Position numbers and translations under genes: made by a program. Below are positions 19,038-27,899 of a stretch of 64,000 nucleotides of DNA, one piece after another. Numbering within the stretch: position 1 is the stretch's first letter; each line of letters starts with the position of its first letter. The stretch covers positions 2,475,782 to 2,539,781 of the forward strand of contig NZ_JANPVN010000001.1 in NCBI RefSeq assembly GCF_026157085.1. Direction: 5' to 3'. The notes below the pieces were generated by a model. That model saw only the letters and a program-made list of their open reading frames with translations, had not been told where the DNA came from and did no database searches. This stretch comes from Sphingomicrobium arenosum. Lineage in GTDB: Bacteria > Pseudomonadota > Alphaproteobacteria > Sphingomonadales > Sphingomonadaceae.

Positions 19038-19307
19038 ATGGTTGCACGTCATCTCCATATCACCGGCAAGGTGCAGGGGGTCTTCTTTCGCGACACGACG
19101 CGCAAGGAGGCCGAGGCGCGCGGCGTCACCGGCTGGGTGCGCAATTGCGAAGACGGCAGCGTCGAGGCCTATGTCGAGGGCAGCCGGATTGCGGTGGACG
19201 AGCTGATCGACCGGCTCGCCGAGGGGCCGCCCGCCGCCAAGGTGACCGCGGTCGAGAGCGAGGATGTCGAACCGCTGGGCTGCGAGAAATTTCTCATTCG
19301 GCGATGA
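19038..19307 (+). CDS. acyP: Acylphosphatase
   Basis: Small (89-residue) hydrolase of acyl phosphates. The active-site loop GKVQGVFFRDTTRKEAEARGVTG carries the catalytic Arg, and GWVRNCEDGSVEAYVEG with its Asn is also conserved. ATG at 19038 matches the usual family start; the frame is open to 19002. No strong ribosome-binding site is visible at the chosen start. Confidence 0.93.
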   Translation: MVARHLHITGKVQGVFFRDTTRKEAEARGVTGWVRNCEDGSVEAYVEGSRIAVDELIDRLAEGPPAAKVTAVESEDVEPLGCEKFLIRR

Positions 19308-19317
19308 GGCCCCTGTC

Positions 19318-19671
19318 GTGAAAGATTGGGCACGGCGGCTGAAGCGCGAGGCGCTGCTGCTGTGGGTGGCGGCGCGGCATCCGGGCGTACCGCTGCTCGC
19401 CAAGACAGTAGCGGGGCTGGTCGCGGCCTATGCCTTTTCGCCGATCGACCTCATCCCCGATTTCATCCCGGTGCTGGGGCTGGTCGATGACCTGCTCATC
19501 GTGCCGCTCGGCGTGTGGCTGGCGCTGAAACTGGTGCCGCGCGGGCTGCGGTCGCAATTGCGCGCCGAGGCGGCGCAATTGGCGGAGAGGCCGGTCAGCC
19601 GCACGGGACTGGCGCTGGTGATCGTCGCCTGGATCGCTTTGGCCGCGCTTGGTTGGCGGCTCTTGGCCTAG
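19318..19671 (+). CDS. YkvA family (DUF1232) membrane protein
   Basis: A small membrane protein of 117 residues with the family hallmark SPIDLIPDFIPVLGLVDDLL and a C-terminal hydrophobic helix. Function unknown. GTG at 19318 is preceded by GAGG at a good distance. It follows acyP by 10 bases, so both are probably one transcript. Its stop overlaps the convergent methyltransferase gene by 3 bases. Confidence 0.85.
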   Translation: MKDWARRLKREALLLWVAARHPGVPLLAKTVAGLVAAYAFSPIDLIPDFIPVLGLVDDLLIVPLGVWLALKLVPRGLRSQLRAEAAQLAERPVSRTGLALVIVAWIALAALGWRLLA

Positions 19672-20405
19672 GCCTTTTTCTTGCCGACCAGCGTGCCCTT
19701 TTCGCCGCCCTTCCAGAGGTGGAAGTCCATTTCGGGGTGGAGCTTCTTCCAGCGGCGCGCGACGAGGCGTTCGCCGGGGCGGGCGGCATCGTCGAGGAAG
19801 ACGGTGGCGCCGGGGGCGAGCTTGCCGAACAGGCGTTCGGCACCGCCGCGGGTCATCGGATGGATCGTCCAGGGCGGGCCGTCGATGATCATCATGTCGA
19901 CGCCGTCCTCGAGCGGGCCGGTGTCGTAGAAGAGGCCGGGCCAGTCGCTGTCGATGGGCTTCAAGGGCGCGTGGCGGATGTCGGCCTCGAGGCCGTGATC
20001 CTCGAGCCAGCTCATCGTCTTCTCGACGAATTCGAGATGCTGATCGAAGCTGATGTGCGGCGGGCAGCCGGCCTTTTTCAGGGCGGCGGCGATGACGAGG
20101 CTGGAGGCGCCGCAACCGAATTCCACGACGCGCTTGGGGCGATGCTCGAGGATATGGTCGACGATGAGGTGGAGAAAGCCGGTGTCGGCCTTCCACGAGC
20201 CGAGGTTGGGCAGCGCATCGGGCGCGAGATCGAGCCGGTCGCACAGCCGCTCCTTCTCGGCCACCGATCCGCCGCGCAGGCTCTTGAGGAGGAAGGGCGC
20301 GGTGAAGGGGGCGAGCAGCGCCACGGCGATGCGGTCGGCAAGGCCGACATGGGCGTTGGCGGCATCGTCGCGGGCGAGCAGCCCGGTGGTTTCGCGGCTG
20401 GTCAT
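19668..20405 (-). CDS. Class I SAM-dependent methyltransferase-like protein
   Basis: About 245 residues with a Rossmann methyltransferase core: motif [21 protein letters not shown], then motif II ending [11 protein letters not shown], then [15 protein letters not shown] and [13 protein letters not shown]. It resembles methyltransferases acting on small molecules or sugars; substrate unknown. The start overlaps the purA stop by 4 bases, so it is probably translated with purA. The longer frame to 20537 runs antisense through purA and is not used. Confidence 0.82.
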   Translation of the reverse strand: MTSRETTGLLARDDAANAHVGLADRIAVALLAPFTAPFLLKSLRGGSVAEKERLCDRLDLAPDALPNLGSWKADTGFLHLIVDHILEHRPKRVVEFGCGASSLVIAAALKKAGCPPHISFDQHLEFVEKTMSWLEDHGLEADIRHAPLKPIDSDWPGLFYDTGPLEDGVDMMIIDGPPWTIHPMTRGGAERLFGKLAPGATVFLDDAARPGERLVARRWKKLHPEMDFHLWKGGEKGTLVGKKKA

Positions 20406-21691
20406 TGGCTGAAGGGGTCCGAAACGAGAATGGTGTCGTCGCGCTCGGGGCTCGTCGACAAGAGGGTGACGGGGCAGCGCACCAATTCCTCGATGCGGCG
20501 AACATATTTGATGGCGTTGGCGGGCATGTCGGCCCAACTGCGCGCGCCGGCGCTGGTCTCGGACCAGCCGGGCATTTCCTCGTAGATCGGTTCGATCTTC
20601 TCGGTCAGCTGCGCCGAGGCGGGGAGATAGTCATACTCCTTGCCGTCGATCTTGTAGCCGGTGCAGATCTTGACGGTGTCGAGCCCGTCGAGCACGTCGA
20701 TCTTGGTCAGCGCGATGCCGTTGATGCCGGTGACGGCGACGGACTTGCGCACCAGCACGGCGTCGAACCAGCCGCAGCGGCGCTGGCGACTGGTGACGGT
20801 GCCGAATTCGTGGCCCCGCTCGCCGAGGCGCTGGCCGATCTCGTCATGCAATTCGGTCGGGAAAGGCCCCGAGCCGACACGGGTCGTATAGGCCTTGGTG
20901 ATGCCGAGCACGGTGCCGGCCGCATTGGGGCCCATGCCCGAGCCCGCGCCGACCGTGCCCGACACGGTGTTGGACGAGGTGACGAAGGGATAGGTGCCAT
21001 GATCGACGTCGAGCATGGTGCCCTGCGCGCCTTCGAACAGGATGCGCTTGCCTGCGCGGCGTGCCTCGTCGAGGTCGCGCCAGACGGGGCGGACGAAAGG
21101 CGTGACGAAATCGGCGATGTCGCGCAGCTGCCCCAGCAATTCGTCGCGGTCGATCGGATCCTCGCCGAACCCGGCGCGCAGATGATCGTGATGCGCGCAC
21201 AGCCGTTCGAAGATGGGCGCGATATGGTCGAGTTCGGCAAGGTCGCAGACGCGGATCGCACGGCGACCGACCTTGTCTTCATAGGCCGGACCGATGCCGC
21301 GGCGGGTGGTACCGATCTTACCCTTCGACAAAGCATCCTCGCGCAGCGCGTCGAGGTCGCGGTGGATCGGCAGGATGAGCGGCGTATTCTCGGCGATCCA
21401 CAGATTGTCGGGGGTGATCGAAACACCCTGGCCCGAGACCTTCTCGATTTCGCTCTTCAGCGCCCAGGGGTCGAGGACGACGCCATTGCCGATGACGCTC
21501 GGCGTGCCGCGCACGATGCCCGAGGGTAGGAGCGAGAGCTTGTAGGTGGTCCCGCCGACGACCAGCGTGTGGCCGGCATTGTGCCCGCCCTGGAAGCGGA
21601 CGACGAGGTCGGCGCGGCTGGCCAGCCAGTCGACGATCTTGCCCTTGCCTTCATCGCCCCACTGGGCGCCGATGACGGTCACATTGGCCAC
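20402..21691 (-). CDS. purA: Adenylosuccinate synthetase
   Basis: Joins IMP and aspartate with GTP, first step to AMP. The GTP-binding [14 protein letters not shown] is at the N-terminus, followed by [24 protein letters not shown] and [20 protein letters not shown]; 429 residues is standard. GTG at 21691 has GGGAG seven bases upstream; the open frame beyond it to 21883 is not conserved. Confidence 0.97.
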   Translation of the reverse strand: MANVTVIGAQWGDEGKGKIVDWLASRADLVVRFQGGHNAGHTLVVGGTTYKLSLLPSGIVRGTPSVIGNGVVLDPWALKSEIEKVSGQGVSITPDNLWIAENTPLILPIHRDLDALREDALSKGKIGTTRRGIGPAYEDKVGRRAIRVCDLAELDHIAPIFERLCAHHDHLRAGFGEDPIDRDELLGQLRDIADFVTPFVRPVWRDLDEARRAGKRILFEGAQGTMLDVDHGTYPFVTSSNTVSGTVGAGSGMGPNAAGTVLGITKAYTTRVGSGPFPTELHDEIGQRLGERGHEFGTVTSRQRRCGWFDAVLVRKSVAVTGINGIALTKIDVLDGLDTVKICTGYKIDGKEYDYLPASAQLTEKIEPIYEEMPGWSETSAGARSWADMPANAIKYVRRIEELVRCPVTLLSTSPERDDTILVSDPFSQ

Positions 21692-21818
21692 AAATTCGCT
21701 CCCGAGACGATGACGGGGGCTGTCTAGGCAAGGCACGGCCAGTCGTCCAGCAAGGATTTGCCCACCTGCTGGGAACGCTGGCCGGGGTTCGGCTCTTGGA
21801 GGGGCAAAGGAGACATTC

Positions 21819-22637
21819 ATGACCGACCAGCCGATGCTCACCCTCAACGATGATCGCGCGATGCCCCAGCTGGGCTTCGGCACCTACAAGATCGACGAGG
21901 AGGATGCGGCCGAGGCGGTGCGCAGCGCGCTCGAGGTCGGCTACGGGCTCGTCGATACGGCGGCGATCTACGAGAATGAGCGCGGCGTGGGGTCGGGGCT
22001 CGAGGGTCGCGGCGACATCTGGCTGACGACCAAGGTGTGGAACGACGATCAGGGGTATGAGGCGGCGAAGACGGCGTTCGGCCACTGCCTCAACAGGCTG
22101 GGCCGCGAGGATGTCGACCTCGTGTTGATCCACTGGCCCTGTCCCGACAAGGGCAAGTTTCTGGATACGTGGAAGGCGTTTATCGAGCTTCGCGAGGACG
22201 GGCGGGCCAAGTCGATCGGCGTTTCGAACTTCCGCCGCCAGGAGATCGAGGCACTGGTCGAGGAGACGGACTTCGCGCCCTGCGTCAACCAGGTCGAATG
22301 CCACCCCGCCTTCCAGCAGCGCGAATTGCGCGCCTTCCATGACGAGCTCGGCATCGTGACGCAAAGCTGGTCGCCCTTAGGGCGGGCCAAGCATTTCGAC
22401 GACGAGGTGCTACAGGCGCTGGCCGAGGAAACCGGGCAGTCGCCCGCCGCGATCGTGCTGCGCTGGCACCTCCAGCATGGGCTGTCGGCGATCCCCAAGG
22501 CCTCGGGCCGCGCGCATATGGAGGACAATTTTTCGGCGCTGTCGTTCAGCCTGTCGGACGAACAGATGGGGCGGATCGACGGCATGGACCAGGGCGAGGC
22601 CGGGCGCATGGGGCCCGACCCCGCCGATTTCTGCTAG
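21819..22637 (+). CDS. Aldo/keto reductase
   Basis: NADPH-dependent reductase of the AKR superfamily (272 residues; 2,5-diketo-gluconate reductase-like). Catalytic residues are visible: Asp/Tyr in [10 protein letters not shown], Lys in TTKVWNDD and His in LIHWPCP. Cofactor binding uses [25 protein letters not shown] precedes the ATG closely. The stop overlaps that of the convergent serA gene by 4 bases. Substrate unknown. Confidence 0.92.
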   Translation: MTDQPMLTLNDDRAMPQLGFGTYKIDEEDAAEAVRSALEVGYGLVDTAAIYENERGVGSGLEGRGDIWLTTKVWNDDQGYEAAKTAFGHCLNRLGREDVDLVLIHWPCPDKGKFLDTWKAFIELREDGRAKSIGVSNFRRQEIEALVEETDFAPCVNQVECHPAFQQRELRAFHDELGIVTQSWSPLGRAKHFDDEVLQALAEETGQSPAAIVLRWHLQHGLSAIPKASGRAHMEDNFSALSFSLSDEQMGRIDGMDQGEAGRMGPDPADFC

Positions 22638-24220
22638 TCGAAGCGCAGCGGCACCACCCGCTTGACGTCGGGGATGGCGCGGAGCGCGTCGAGCAGCGGG
22701 GCAGTGGGCTCTGAATCGATGGCGATGAGCGCCAGCGCCTCGCCGCCGATGTCGCGGCGGCCCAGCGCGAAGGTGGCAATGTTGACGCCCGCATCGCCGA
22801 GCGTCGAGCCCAGCGCACCGATGAAGCCCGGGGCGTCGGCGTTGACGATGTAGAGCATCGGGCCGGCCAGTTCTGCCTCGACCGTCACGCCGAACATGTC
22901 GACGAGGCGCGGGTTGGCGTTGCCGAACAATGTGCCCGCGACCGAGCATTTGGAGCCGTCCTTCAGGGTCGTCTTGACGCGCACAAGCGTATGGAAGTCG
23001 CCCTCGTGGCTGTGGCGCACCTCGGACACGTCGAGGCCGCGGTCCTTGGCCAGCACGGGGGCGTTGACCATGTTCACGCTCGACGAATAGCTGCCCATCA
23101 GCCCGGCGAGCACGGCGCCCGAAATGGGGGTGATGTTGAGTTCGGCGGCCGCGCCCTCGACCTCGACCGAGATGGCGCAGACATCCTCGCCCAGCACTTG
23201 GCCGACGAGGCGTCCGAGGTTGGTCGCAAGGCCCATGTAGGGACGCACGCGCGGGGCTTCCTCGGCACTGATCGAGGGTGAATTGAGGGCGTTGGTCACG
23301 CCGCCAAGGAGGAGGTAGTCGGCCATCTGTTCGGCGACCTGGATGGCGACATTGACCTGCGCCTCGGTGGTCGAGGCGCCGAGGTGGGGGGTGGCGACGA
23401 AGCCCGGCGTGCCGAAGAGCGGACTGTCCTTGGCGGGCTCTTCCTTGAAGACGTCGAGGGCGGCGCCGGCGATATGGCCGCTTTCCAACAGGTCCTTGAG
23501 GGCGGCCTCGTCGATCAGCCCGCCGCGCGCACAATTGACGATGCGCACGCCCTTCTTCGTCCGCTCGAGCCGCTCGCGCGAGAGGATGTTGCGCGTCTCG
23601 TCGGTGAGCGGGGTGTGGAGCGTGATGAAGTCGGCGCGGGCGAGCAGCGTGTCGAGATCGACCTTCTCGATGCCGAGGTCGAGCGCGCGTTCGGGGGTGA
23701 GGAAGGGATCGAAGGCGACGACCTTCATCTTGAGGCCCTGCGCTCGGGCAGCGACGATCGAGCCGATATTGCCCGCGCCGATGAGGCCCAGCGTCTTGCC
23801 GGTCAGCTCGACCCCCATGAAGCGCGACTTCTCCCACTTGCCGGCCTGCGTCGAGGCATCGGCCTCGGGGAGTTGGCGGGCGAGCGCGAACATCAGCGCG
23901 ACGGCATGCTCGGCGGTGGTGATCGAGTTGCCGAAGGGGGTGTTCATGACGACGATGCCGCGCGCGGTGGCGGCGGGGATATCGACATTGTCCACGCCGA
24001 TCCCGGCGCGGCCGATGACCTTGAGCCTGTCCGCGTGGGCGAGGATGTCGGCATTGGGCTTGGTCGCCGAGCGCACGGCGAGGCCGTCATATTCGCCGAT
24101 GATGGCTTTCAGCTCATCGGGCGACAGGCCGGGTTTCTCGTCGACCTCGATGCCGCGTTCGCGAAAAATCTCGGCGGCGCGCGGGTCCATCTTGTCGGCG
24201 ATGAGGACTTTGACGGTCAT
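22634..24220 (-). CDS. serA: D-3-phosphoglycerate dehydrogenase
   Basis: First step of serine synthesis: 3-phosphoglycerate to 3-phosphohydroxypyruvate. The 528-residue long form has the N-terminal substrate domain, the NAD-binding GKTLGLIGAGNIGSIVAARA, the catalytic ARGGLIDEAAL region and the HLGASTTEAQ motif. An intervening allosteric domain and a C-terminal ACT domain (about 455-528) follow. It lies just downstream of serC, so the two form a serine pathway unit separated only by a repeat element. ATG at 24220 is the conserved start. Confidence 0.96.
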   Translation of the reverse strand: MTVKVLIADKMDPRAAEIFRERGIEVDEKPGLSPDELKAIIGEYDGLAVRSATKPNADILAHADRLKVIGRAGIGVDNVDIPAATARGIVVMNTPFGNSITTAEHAVALMFALARQLPEADASTQAGKWEKSRFMGVELTGKTLGLIGAGNIGSIVAARAQGLKMKVVAFDPFLTPERALDLGIEKVDLDTLLARADFITLHTPLTDETRNILSRERLERTKKGVRIVNCARGGLIDEAALKDLLESGHIAGAALDVFKEEPAKDSPLFGTPGFVATPHLGASTTEAQVNVAIQVAEQMADYLLLGGVTNALNSPSISAEEAPRVRPYMGLATNLGRLVGQVLGEDVCAISVEVEGAAAELNITPISGAVLAGLMGSYSSSVNMVNAPVLAKDRGLDVSEVRHSHEGDFHTLVRVKTTLKDGSKCSVAGTLFGNANPRLVDMFGVTVEAELAGPMLYIVNADAPGFIGALGSTLGDAGVNIATFALGRRDIGGEALALIAIDSEPTAPLLDALRAIPDVKRVVPLRFD

Positions 24221-24238
24221 ATGGTGATCCTTTTGTTC

Positions 24239-24321
24239 GTCGTCCCAGCGCGGGCTGGGACCCATGTCGTCTCGCCTGCATCAAGTCGCAGGCATGGGCC
24301 CCAGCCTTCGCTGGGGCGACG
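24239..24321. repeat. Palindromic REP/MITE-like element between serC and serA
   Basis: An about 83-base imperfect inverted repeat. The left arm has the hairpin GTCCCAGC/GCTGGGAC (24242-24261), the centre GCCTGC/GCAGGC (24274-24293) and the right arm CCCCAGC-CTTC-GCTGGGG (24299-24316). The two outer arms are near reverse complements of each other, each ending in CATGG/CCATG. A half-copy occurs at 37031-37059. Confidence 0.75.
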
Positions 24322-24329
24322 CTTTGAGT

Positions 24330-25442
24330 TTAGGCGGTCTGTGCCCACGCCCAGTCGAGCCACGGGCCGAGTTTCTCGATGTCGGCACTGTCGACGGTGG
24401 CGCCGCACCAAATGCGAAAGCCCGGAGGGGCGTCGCGATAGGCGCCGAAGTCGTAGGCGACCTCCTCGTCCTCGATCAGCTTGACCATCGCCTTGGCGCG
24501 CGCCGGTTCGGCGTCGAGCGTGAGGCAGACGCCGGTGCGGCTGCGCAGCGCGGGGTCGGGGCAGAGATGATGGAGCCAGTCGCGCGCCTGCACCAGCGCA
24601 TCGACCGCGGCGGCATTGGCCTTGGCGCGCTCGATCATGCCGTCCAAGCCGCCGATGCTGTTGGCCCATTCCATCGAATGGATCGCATCCTCGACGCACA
24701 GCATCGAGGGGGTGTTGATGGTAGCGCCGGTGAAGATGCCTTCGTTCAATTTGCCGGCCTTGGTCAGGCGAAACAGCTTGGGCAACGGGCGGTCGGGCTT
24801 GTAGCTCTCGAGCCGCTCGACCGCGCGCGGGCCGAGGATGAGGACGCCATGCGCAGCCTCGCCGCCGAGGACCTTTTGCCAGCTGAAGGTGGCGACATCG
24901 ATCTTGTCCCACGGCAGGCGGTGGGCGAAGACCGCGCTGGTGCTGTCGGCGAAGGACAGGCCCTCTCGGTCGTCGGGAATCCAGTCGCCGTTCGGCACGC
25001 GCACGCCCGAGGTCGTGCCGTTCCAGGTGAAGAGCACGTCGGTGGTCCAGTCGACCTCGTCGAGATGGGGCAGGTCGCCATAATCGGCCTCGACCGCGAT
25101 GGGATCGAGTTTCAATTGCTCGATCGCGTCCTTGACCCAGTCCTTGCCGAAGCTCTCCCAGCCCATGGCGGTGACGCGGCGCGCCCCGAGCATCGTCCAC
25201 ATCGCCATTTCGAAGGCACCGGTGTCGGAGCCGGGCACGATGCCGATTCGGTGCGAATCGGGCAGTTCGAGCAAGTCGCGCATCATCGCGATGCAATGCG
25301 CGAGGCGGGCCTTGTTAACCGCACCGCGGTGCGATCGGCCGAGGCCGCCCAAGTGCAACTTGTCGGGGCTCCAGCCCGGCGGCTTGGCGCAGGGGCCGGA
25401 CGAGAAATAAGGGCGCGCGGGGCGCACGTCAGGCTTGTTCAA
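24330..25442 (-). CDS. serC: Phosphoserine aminotransferase
   Basis: PLP-dependent transamination of 3-phosphohydroxypyruvate to phosphoserine, second step of serine synthesis. The 370-residue product starts NKPDVRPARPYFSSGPCAKPPGW, has TWNGTTSGVRVP, and the PLP lysine in VATFSWQKVLGGEAAHG. This is the alphaproteobacterial long form. The start codon is TTG (25442) behind a strong GGGAGGAGAG site. Serine from this route feeds the serine palmitoyltransferase at 35322. Confidence 0.95.
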   Translation of the reverse strand: MNKPDVRPARPYFSSGPCAKPPGWSPDKLHLGGLGRSHRGAVNKARLAHCIAMMRDLLELPDSHRIGIVPGSDTGAFEMAMWTMLGARRVTAMGWESFGKDWVKDAIEQLKLDPIAVEADYGDLPHLDEVDWTTDVLFTWNGTTSGVRVPNGDWIPDDREGLSFADSTSAVFAHRLPWDKIDVATFSWQKVLGGEAAHGVLILGPRAVERLESYKPDRPLPKLFRLTKAGKLNEGIFTGATINTPSMLCVEDAIHSMEWANSIGGLDGMIERAKANAAAVDALVQARDWLHHLCPDPALRSRTGVCLTLDAEPARAKAMVKLIEDEEVAYDFGAYRDAPPGFRIWCGATVDSADIEKLGPWLDWAWAQTA

Positions 25443-25818
25443 TCAAACTCTCCTCCCAGAGAGGCGCGCCGCGTTGGGGCGGCGTGTCCCGAGACGGTGT
25501 TAAGCCCCTTTGAACCAAGAAGATAGCCGGGACTTTAGCCCGTTAAAATTTAACAAGAACAACGGATTACTGCGTTAAATCTGCGTTAAAAAGTTAATCT
25601 AATGTAATCGGTGCCTCAACTCATCGCTTCGTCTCATCGACTCGTCCCCTTATTGGGAACAGGCGCTTGAGTTTCTTAACCAAAGCAGGACAGGGTCACC
25701 CTCGACAAAGCGCTGTGAACCTTCACGGCGAGAGCGGGAGGGATGGGGCCCTCCATTGTATTGGACGCGATTTTCTCCCGGGGGAGGGGTCGCACGAGTG
25801 ACTGGAGCGGGCGGTATC
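25443..25818. other. Divergent intergenic region, AT-rich, with a CtrA box
   Basis: About 375 bases between divergent serC and the M23 peptidase gene. The stretch 25540-25610 is markedly AT-rich for this genome and contains the palindrome GTTAAAATTTAAC (25542-25554) and the CtrA box listed separately. No gene is supported here. Confidence 0.6.
25575..25589. promoter_or_regulatory. Perfect CtrA box TTAA-N7-TTAA
   Basis: TTAAATCTGCGTTAA matches the canonical CtrA site with the correct 7-base spacing. It lies about 230 bases before the M23 peptidase start and 130 bases before serC. Cell-cycle control of the peptidase is the likely use, by analogy with other alphaproteobacteria. Confidence 0.65.
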
Positions 25819-26724
25819 ATGGCTTTCATGTCGATGTTGAAGGGCGGGCTTTTTCGAAATCGCGAGATTTTCCTGCGTGACGGTGAAAAGGTCACGCGGT
25901 TGAAGGTGTCGGCGATCTCGCAGATTTTCGCCGTCGCCATGGTTTTCGGCCTGACCAGCTGGTCGGGCTTCGCTACCGCGCAGCTGCTCAACGAACGCGA
26001 AGAGGTGATGAGCCTCGAACAGGAACTGGCCTTCCATGAGAAGGTCGAGACCCGCCAGCGCGTGCTCGCCGAAATGGCCGGCCGCCTGCTCGATGAACGC
26101 TATGCCGCGCAGGTCAAGGAGCTCGAGAGCCTCGGTGTCGCCGACCGCGTCGACGGCGTCGGCGGTCCGCTCGAAGCCGCCGCCAATGGCGATGAAACTT
26201 TCGCCCAGCTGTTCCAGAGCTGGAAGCGCCTCGACAATCTTCAGGGCAGCGCGATCGCCGTGCCCTCGGCCAAGCCGGTGGAAGCCGCGCGCCTGACCTC
26301 GAGCTATGGTACGCGTAACGACCCGTTCAAGAAGCGCCGTGCCCGTCACGGCGGCATCGACCTTGCCGGCCCGGTCGGCACGCCGATCCTCGTCACCGCC
26401 GACGGCATCGTGAAGCGCGCCGGTTGGAACTCGGGCGGCTATGGCAACCTCATCGAGGTCGATCATGGCAATGGCATCACCACCCGCTATGCCCACTTGT
26501 CGAAGGTTGAGGTTCGCGCCGGCGAGCGCGTCACCCGCGGCATGCAGATCGGCAAGATGGGCTCGACCGGCCGTTCGACCGGTAGCCACCTCCACTATGA
26601 GGTCCGCATCGACGGTCGCTCGGTCAACCCGATCCCCTTCATGGAATCGACCGATTACCTCGTCGCCATGCGCGATGGTGGTGAGGGCGACATGATGCAC
26701 GGCGTGGGCGGCGGCGCGCAGTAA
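25819..26724 (+). CDS. M23 (LytM) family peptidoglycan endopeptidase or regulator
   Basis: A membrane-anchored periplasmic protein of about 301 residues. It has one N-terminal helix (about 32-54), a coiled coil with LNEREEVMSLEQELAFHEKVE, and the M23 domain at about 165-285. Zinc ligands are visible: RHGGIDLAGPVG (HxxxD) and GSHLHYEV (HxH). All ligands are present, so it may be enzymatically active. ATG at 25819 is used; GTG at 25798 with a better-placed GGGGGAGGGG is possible. A hairpin terminator follows. Confidence 0.9.
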   Translation: MAFMSMLKGGLFRNREIFLRDGEKVTRLKVSAISQIFAVAMVFGLTSWSGFATAQLLNEREEVMSLEQELAFHEKVETRQRVLAEMAGRLLDERYAAQVKELESLGVADRVDGVGGPLEAAANGDETFAQLFQSWKRLDNLQGSAIAVPSAKPVEAARLTSSYGTRNDPFKKRRARHGGIDLAGPVGTPILVTADGIVKRAGWNSGGYGNLIEVDHGNGITTRYAHLSKVEVRAGERVTRGMQIGKMGSTGRSTGSHLHYEVRIDGRSVNPIPFMESTDYLVAMRDGGEGDMMHGVGGGAQ

Positions 26725-26747
26725 GCGCCTCGCGACCACAGGAATGC

Positions 26748-26782
26748 AAGAAGGGCGGTTGCCGGGGGCAGCCGCCCTTCTT
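26748..26782 (+). terminator. Hairpin terminator after the M23 peptidase gene
   Basis: AAGAAGGGCGG (26748-26758) pairs with CCGCCCTTCTT (26772-26782). The T-run is weak. Confidence 0.6.
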
Positions 26783-26793
26783 ACATCGGGGCC

Positions 26794-27117
26794 ATGGATA
26801 TTCCGCTTCTCACCAAGAACGCCGCCGCGCGCGTGCGTGCGATCGCCGACAAGCAGGGCAAGCCCGCGATGCTGCGCCTCGGCGTCGATGGCGGCGGTTG
26901 CGCCGGCTTCACCTATCGGTTCGAATTGAGCGAGCCCGAGGAGGGCGACGTGACTAGCGAGACCGACGGCGTGACGCTGTTGGTTGACACGGTCAGCCTC
27001 GATTTCCTCAAAGGCAGCGCGGTCGATTATGTCGAGAACCTCGGCGGCGCGAGCTTCCAGGTGACCAACCCGCAGGCGGCCTCTGGCTGCGGCTGCGGCT
27101 CGAGCTTCTCGATCTGA
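26794..27117 (+). CDS. erpA: Iron-sulfur cluster insertion protein (HesB/IscA/ErpA family)
   Basis: A-type carrier that delivers Fe-S clusters to target enzymes. The 107-residue product has all three cluster cysteines: one in GGGCAGFTYRFEL and two in the C-terminal SGCGCGSSF. ErpA versus IscA cannot be decided from sequence alone. The stop shares a base with the start of the xth gene (TGATG). Confidence 0.9.
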   Translation: MDIPLLTKNAAARVRAIADKQGKPAMLRLGVDGGGCAGFTYRFELSEPEEGDVTSETDGVTLLVDTVSLDFLKGSAVDYVENLGGASFQVTNPQAASGCGCGSSFSI

Positions 27118-27896
27118 TGCCCAGTATCGTCAGCTTCAACATCAACGGCATCCGCGCACGCCTCGAGCGGCTGACCGAATATCTGGCCAAGGAACAGCCC
27201 GACATCGTCTGCCTGCAGGAGCTGAAGTCGGCCGACGACACGCTGCCGAAGGCGGCGTTCGAGGAAGCGGGCTATCCGGGCGTCTGGCACGGCCAGAAGG
27301 GGTTCAACGGCGTCGCGATCCTCGCGAAGGGGGAGCAGCCCGAGCTCGTGATGAAAGGGCTTCCCGACGACCCCAATCCCGACCAGTCGCGCTATATCGA
27401 GGCGCAGGTGAAGGGGGTGCGGGTCGCCAGCATCTATCTGCCCAACGGCAATCCGATCGGGACCGAGAAATTCAGCTACAAGCTCGACTGGATGGAGAAG
27501 CTCAGGCTGCACGCCGCCGAACTGCTCGCGAGCGAGACGCCGGTGGTGCTGGCGGGCGATTACAACGTCATCCCCGAGGATCGCGACACATTCTCGCGCT
27601 CGGCGATGAAGGATGATGCGCTGTTCCAGCCGGAGAGCCAGCATGCCTTTCGCCGGATCGTCAACCAGGGATGGACCGACGCGCTGCGCAGTTTCCATCC
27701 GAACGAGCCCAAGCTCTACACCTTCTGGGACTATCAGCGCGGGGCGTGGCAGCGCGATGCTGGGTTCCGCATCGATCACCTGCTATGCTCGCCCTCGGCG
27801 GCCGACCGGCTGACCGGGGCGGGGGTCCACAAATGGGCGCGCGGCGAGGAAAAGGCGTCGGATCACGCGCCGGTGTGGGCGACGCTGGCGGACTGA
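27117..27896 (+). CDS. xthA: Exodeoxyribonuclease III / AP endonuclease
   Basis: Base-excision repair nuclease of the EEP fold, 259 residues. Metal and catalytic residues appear in order: SFNINGIRARL (Asn), CLQELKSAD (Glu), LAGDYNVIPEDRD (Asp, Asn), FRIDHLLCS (Asp) and ASDHAPVWATL (Asp-His). Coupled to erpA by a one-base overlap; ends 4 bases before the convergent acyltransferase gene. Confidence 0.95.
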   Translation: MPSIVSFNINGIRARLERLTEYLAKEQPDIVCLQELKSADDTLPKAAFEEAGYPGVWHGQKGFNGVAILAKGEQPELVMKGLPDDPNPDQSRYIEAQVKGVRVASIYLPNGNPIGTEKFSYKLDWMEKLRLHAAELLASETPVVLAGDYNVIPEDRDTFSRSAMKDDALFQPESQHAFRRIVNQGWTDALRSFHPNEPKLYTFWDYQRGAWQRDAGFRIDHLLCSPSAADRLTGAGVHKWARGEEKASDHAPVWATLAD

Positions 27897-27899
27897 CCG

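Noticed and set aside
24222..24329. Riboswitch or serine attenuator between serC and serA
   Set aside because: The hairpins match a dispersed repeat rather than a known aptamer, and there is no leader peptide.
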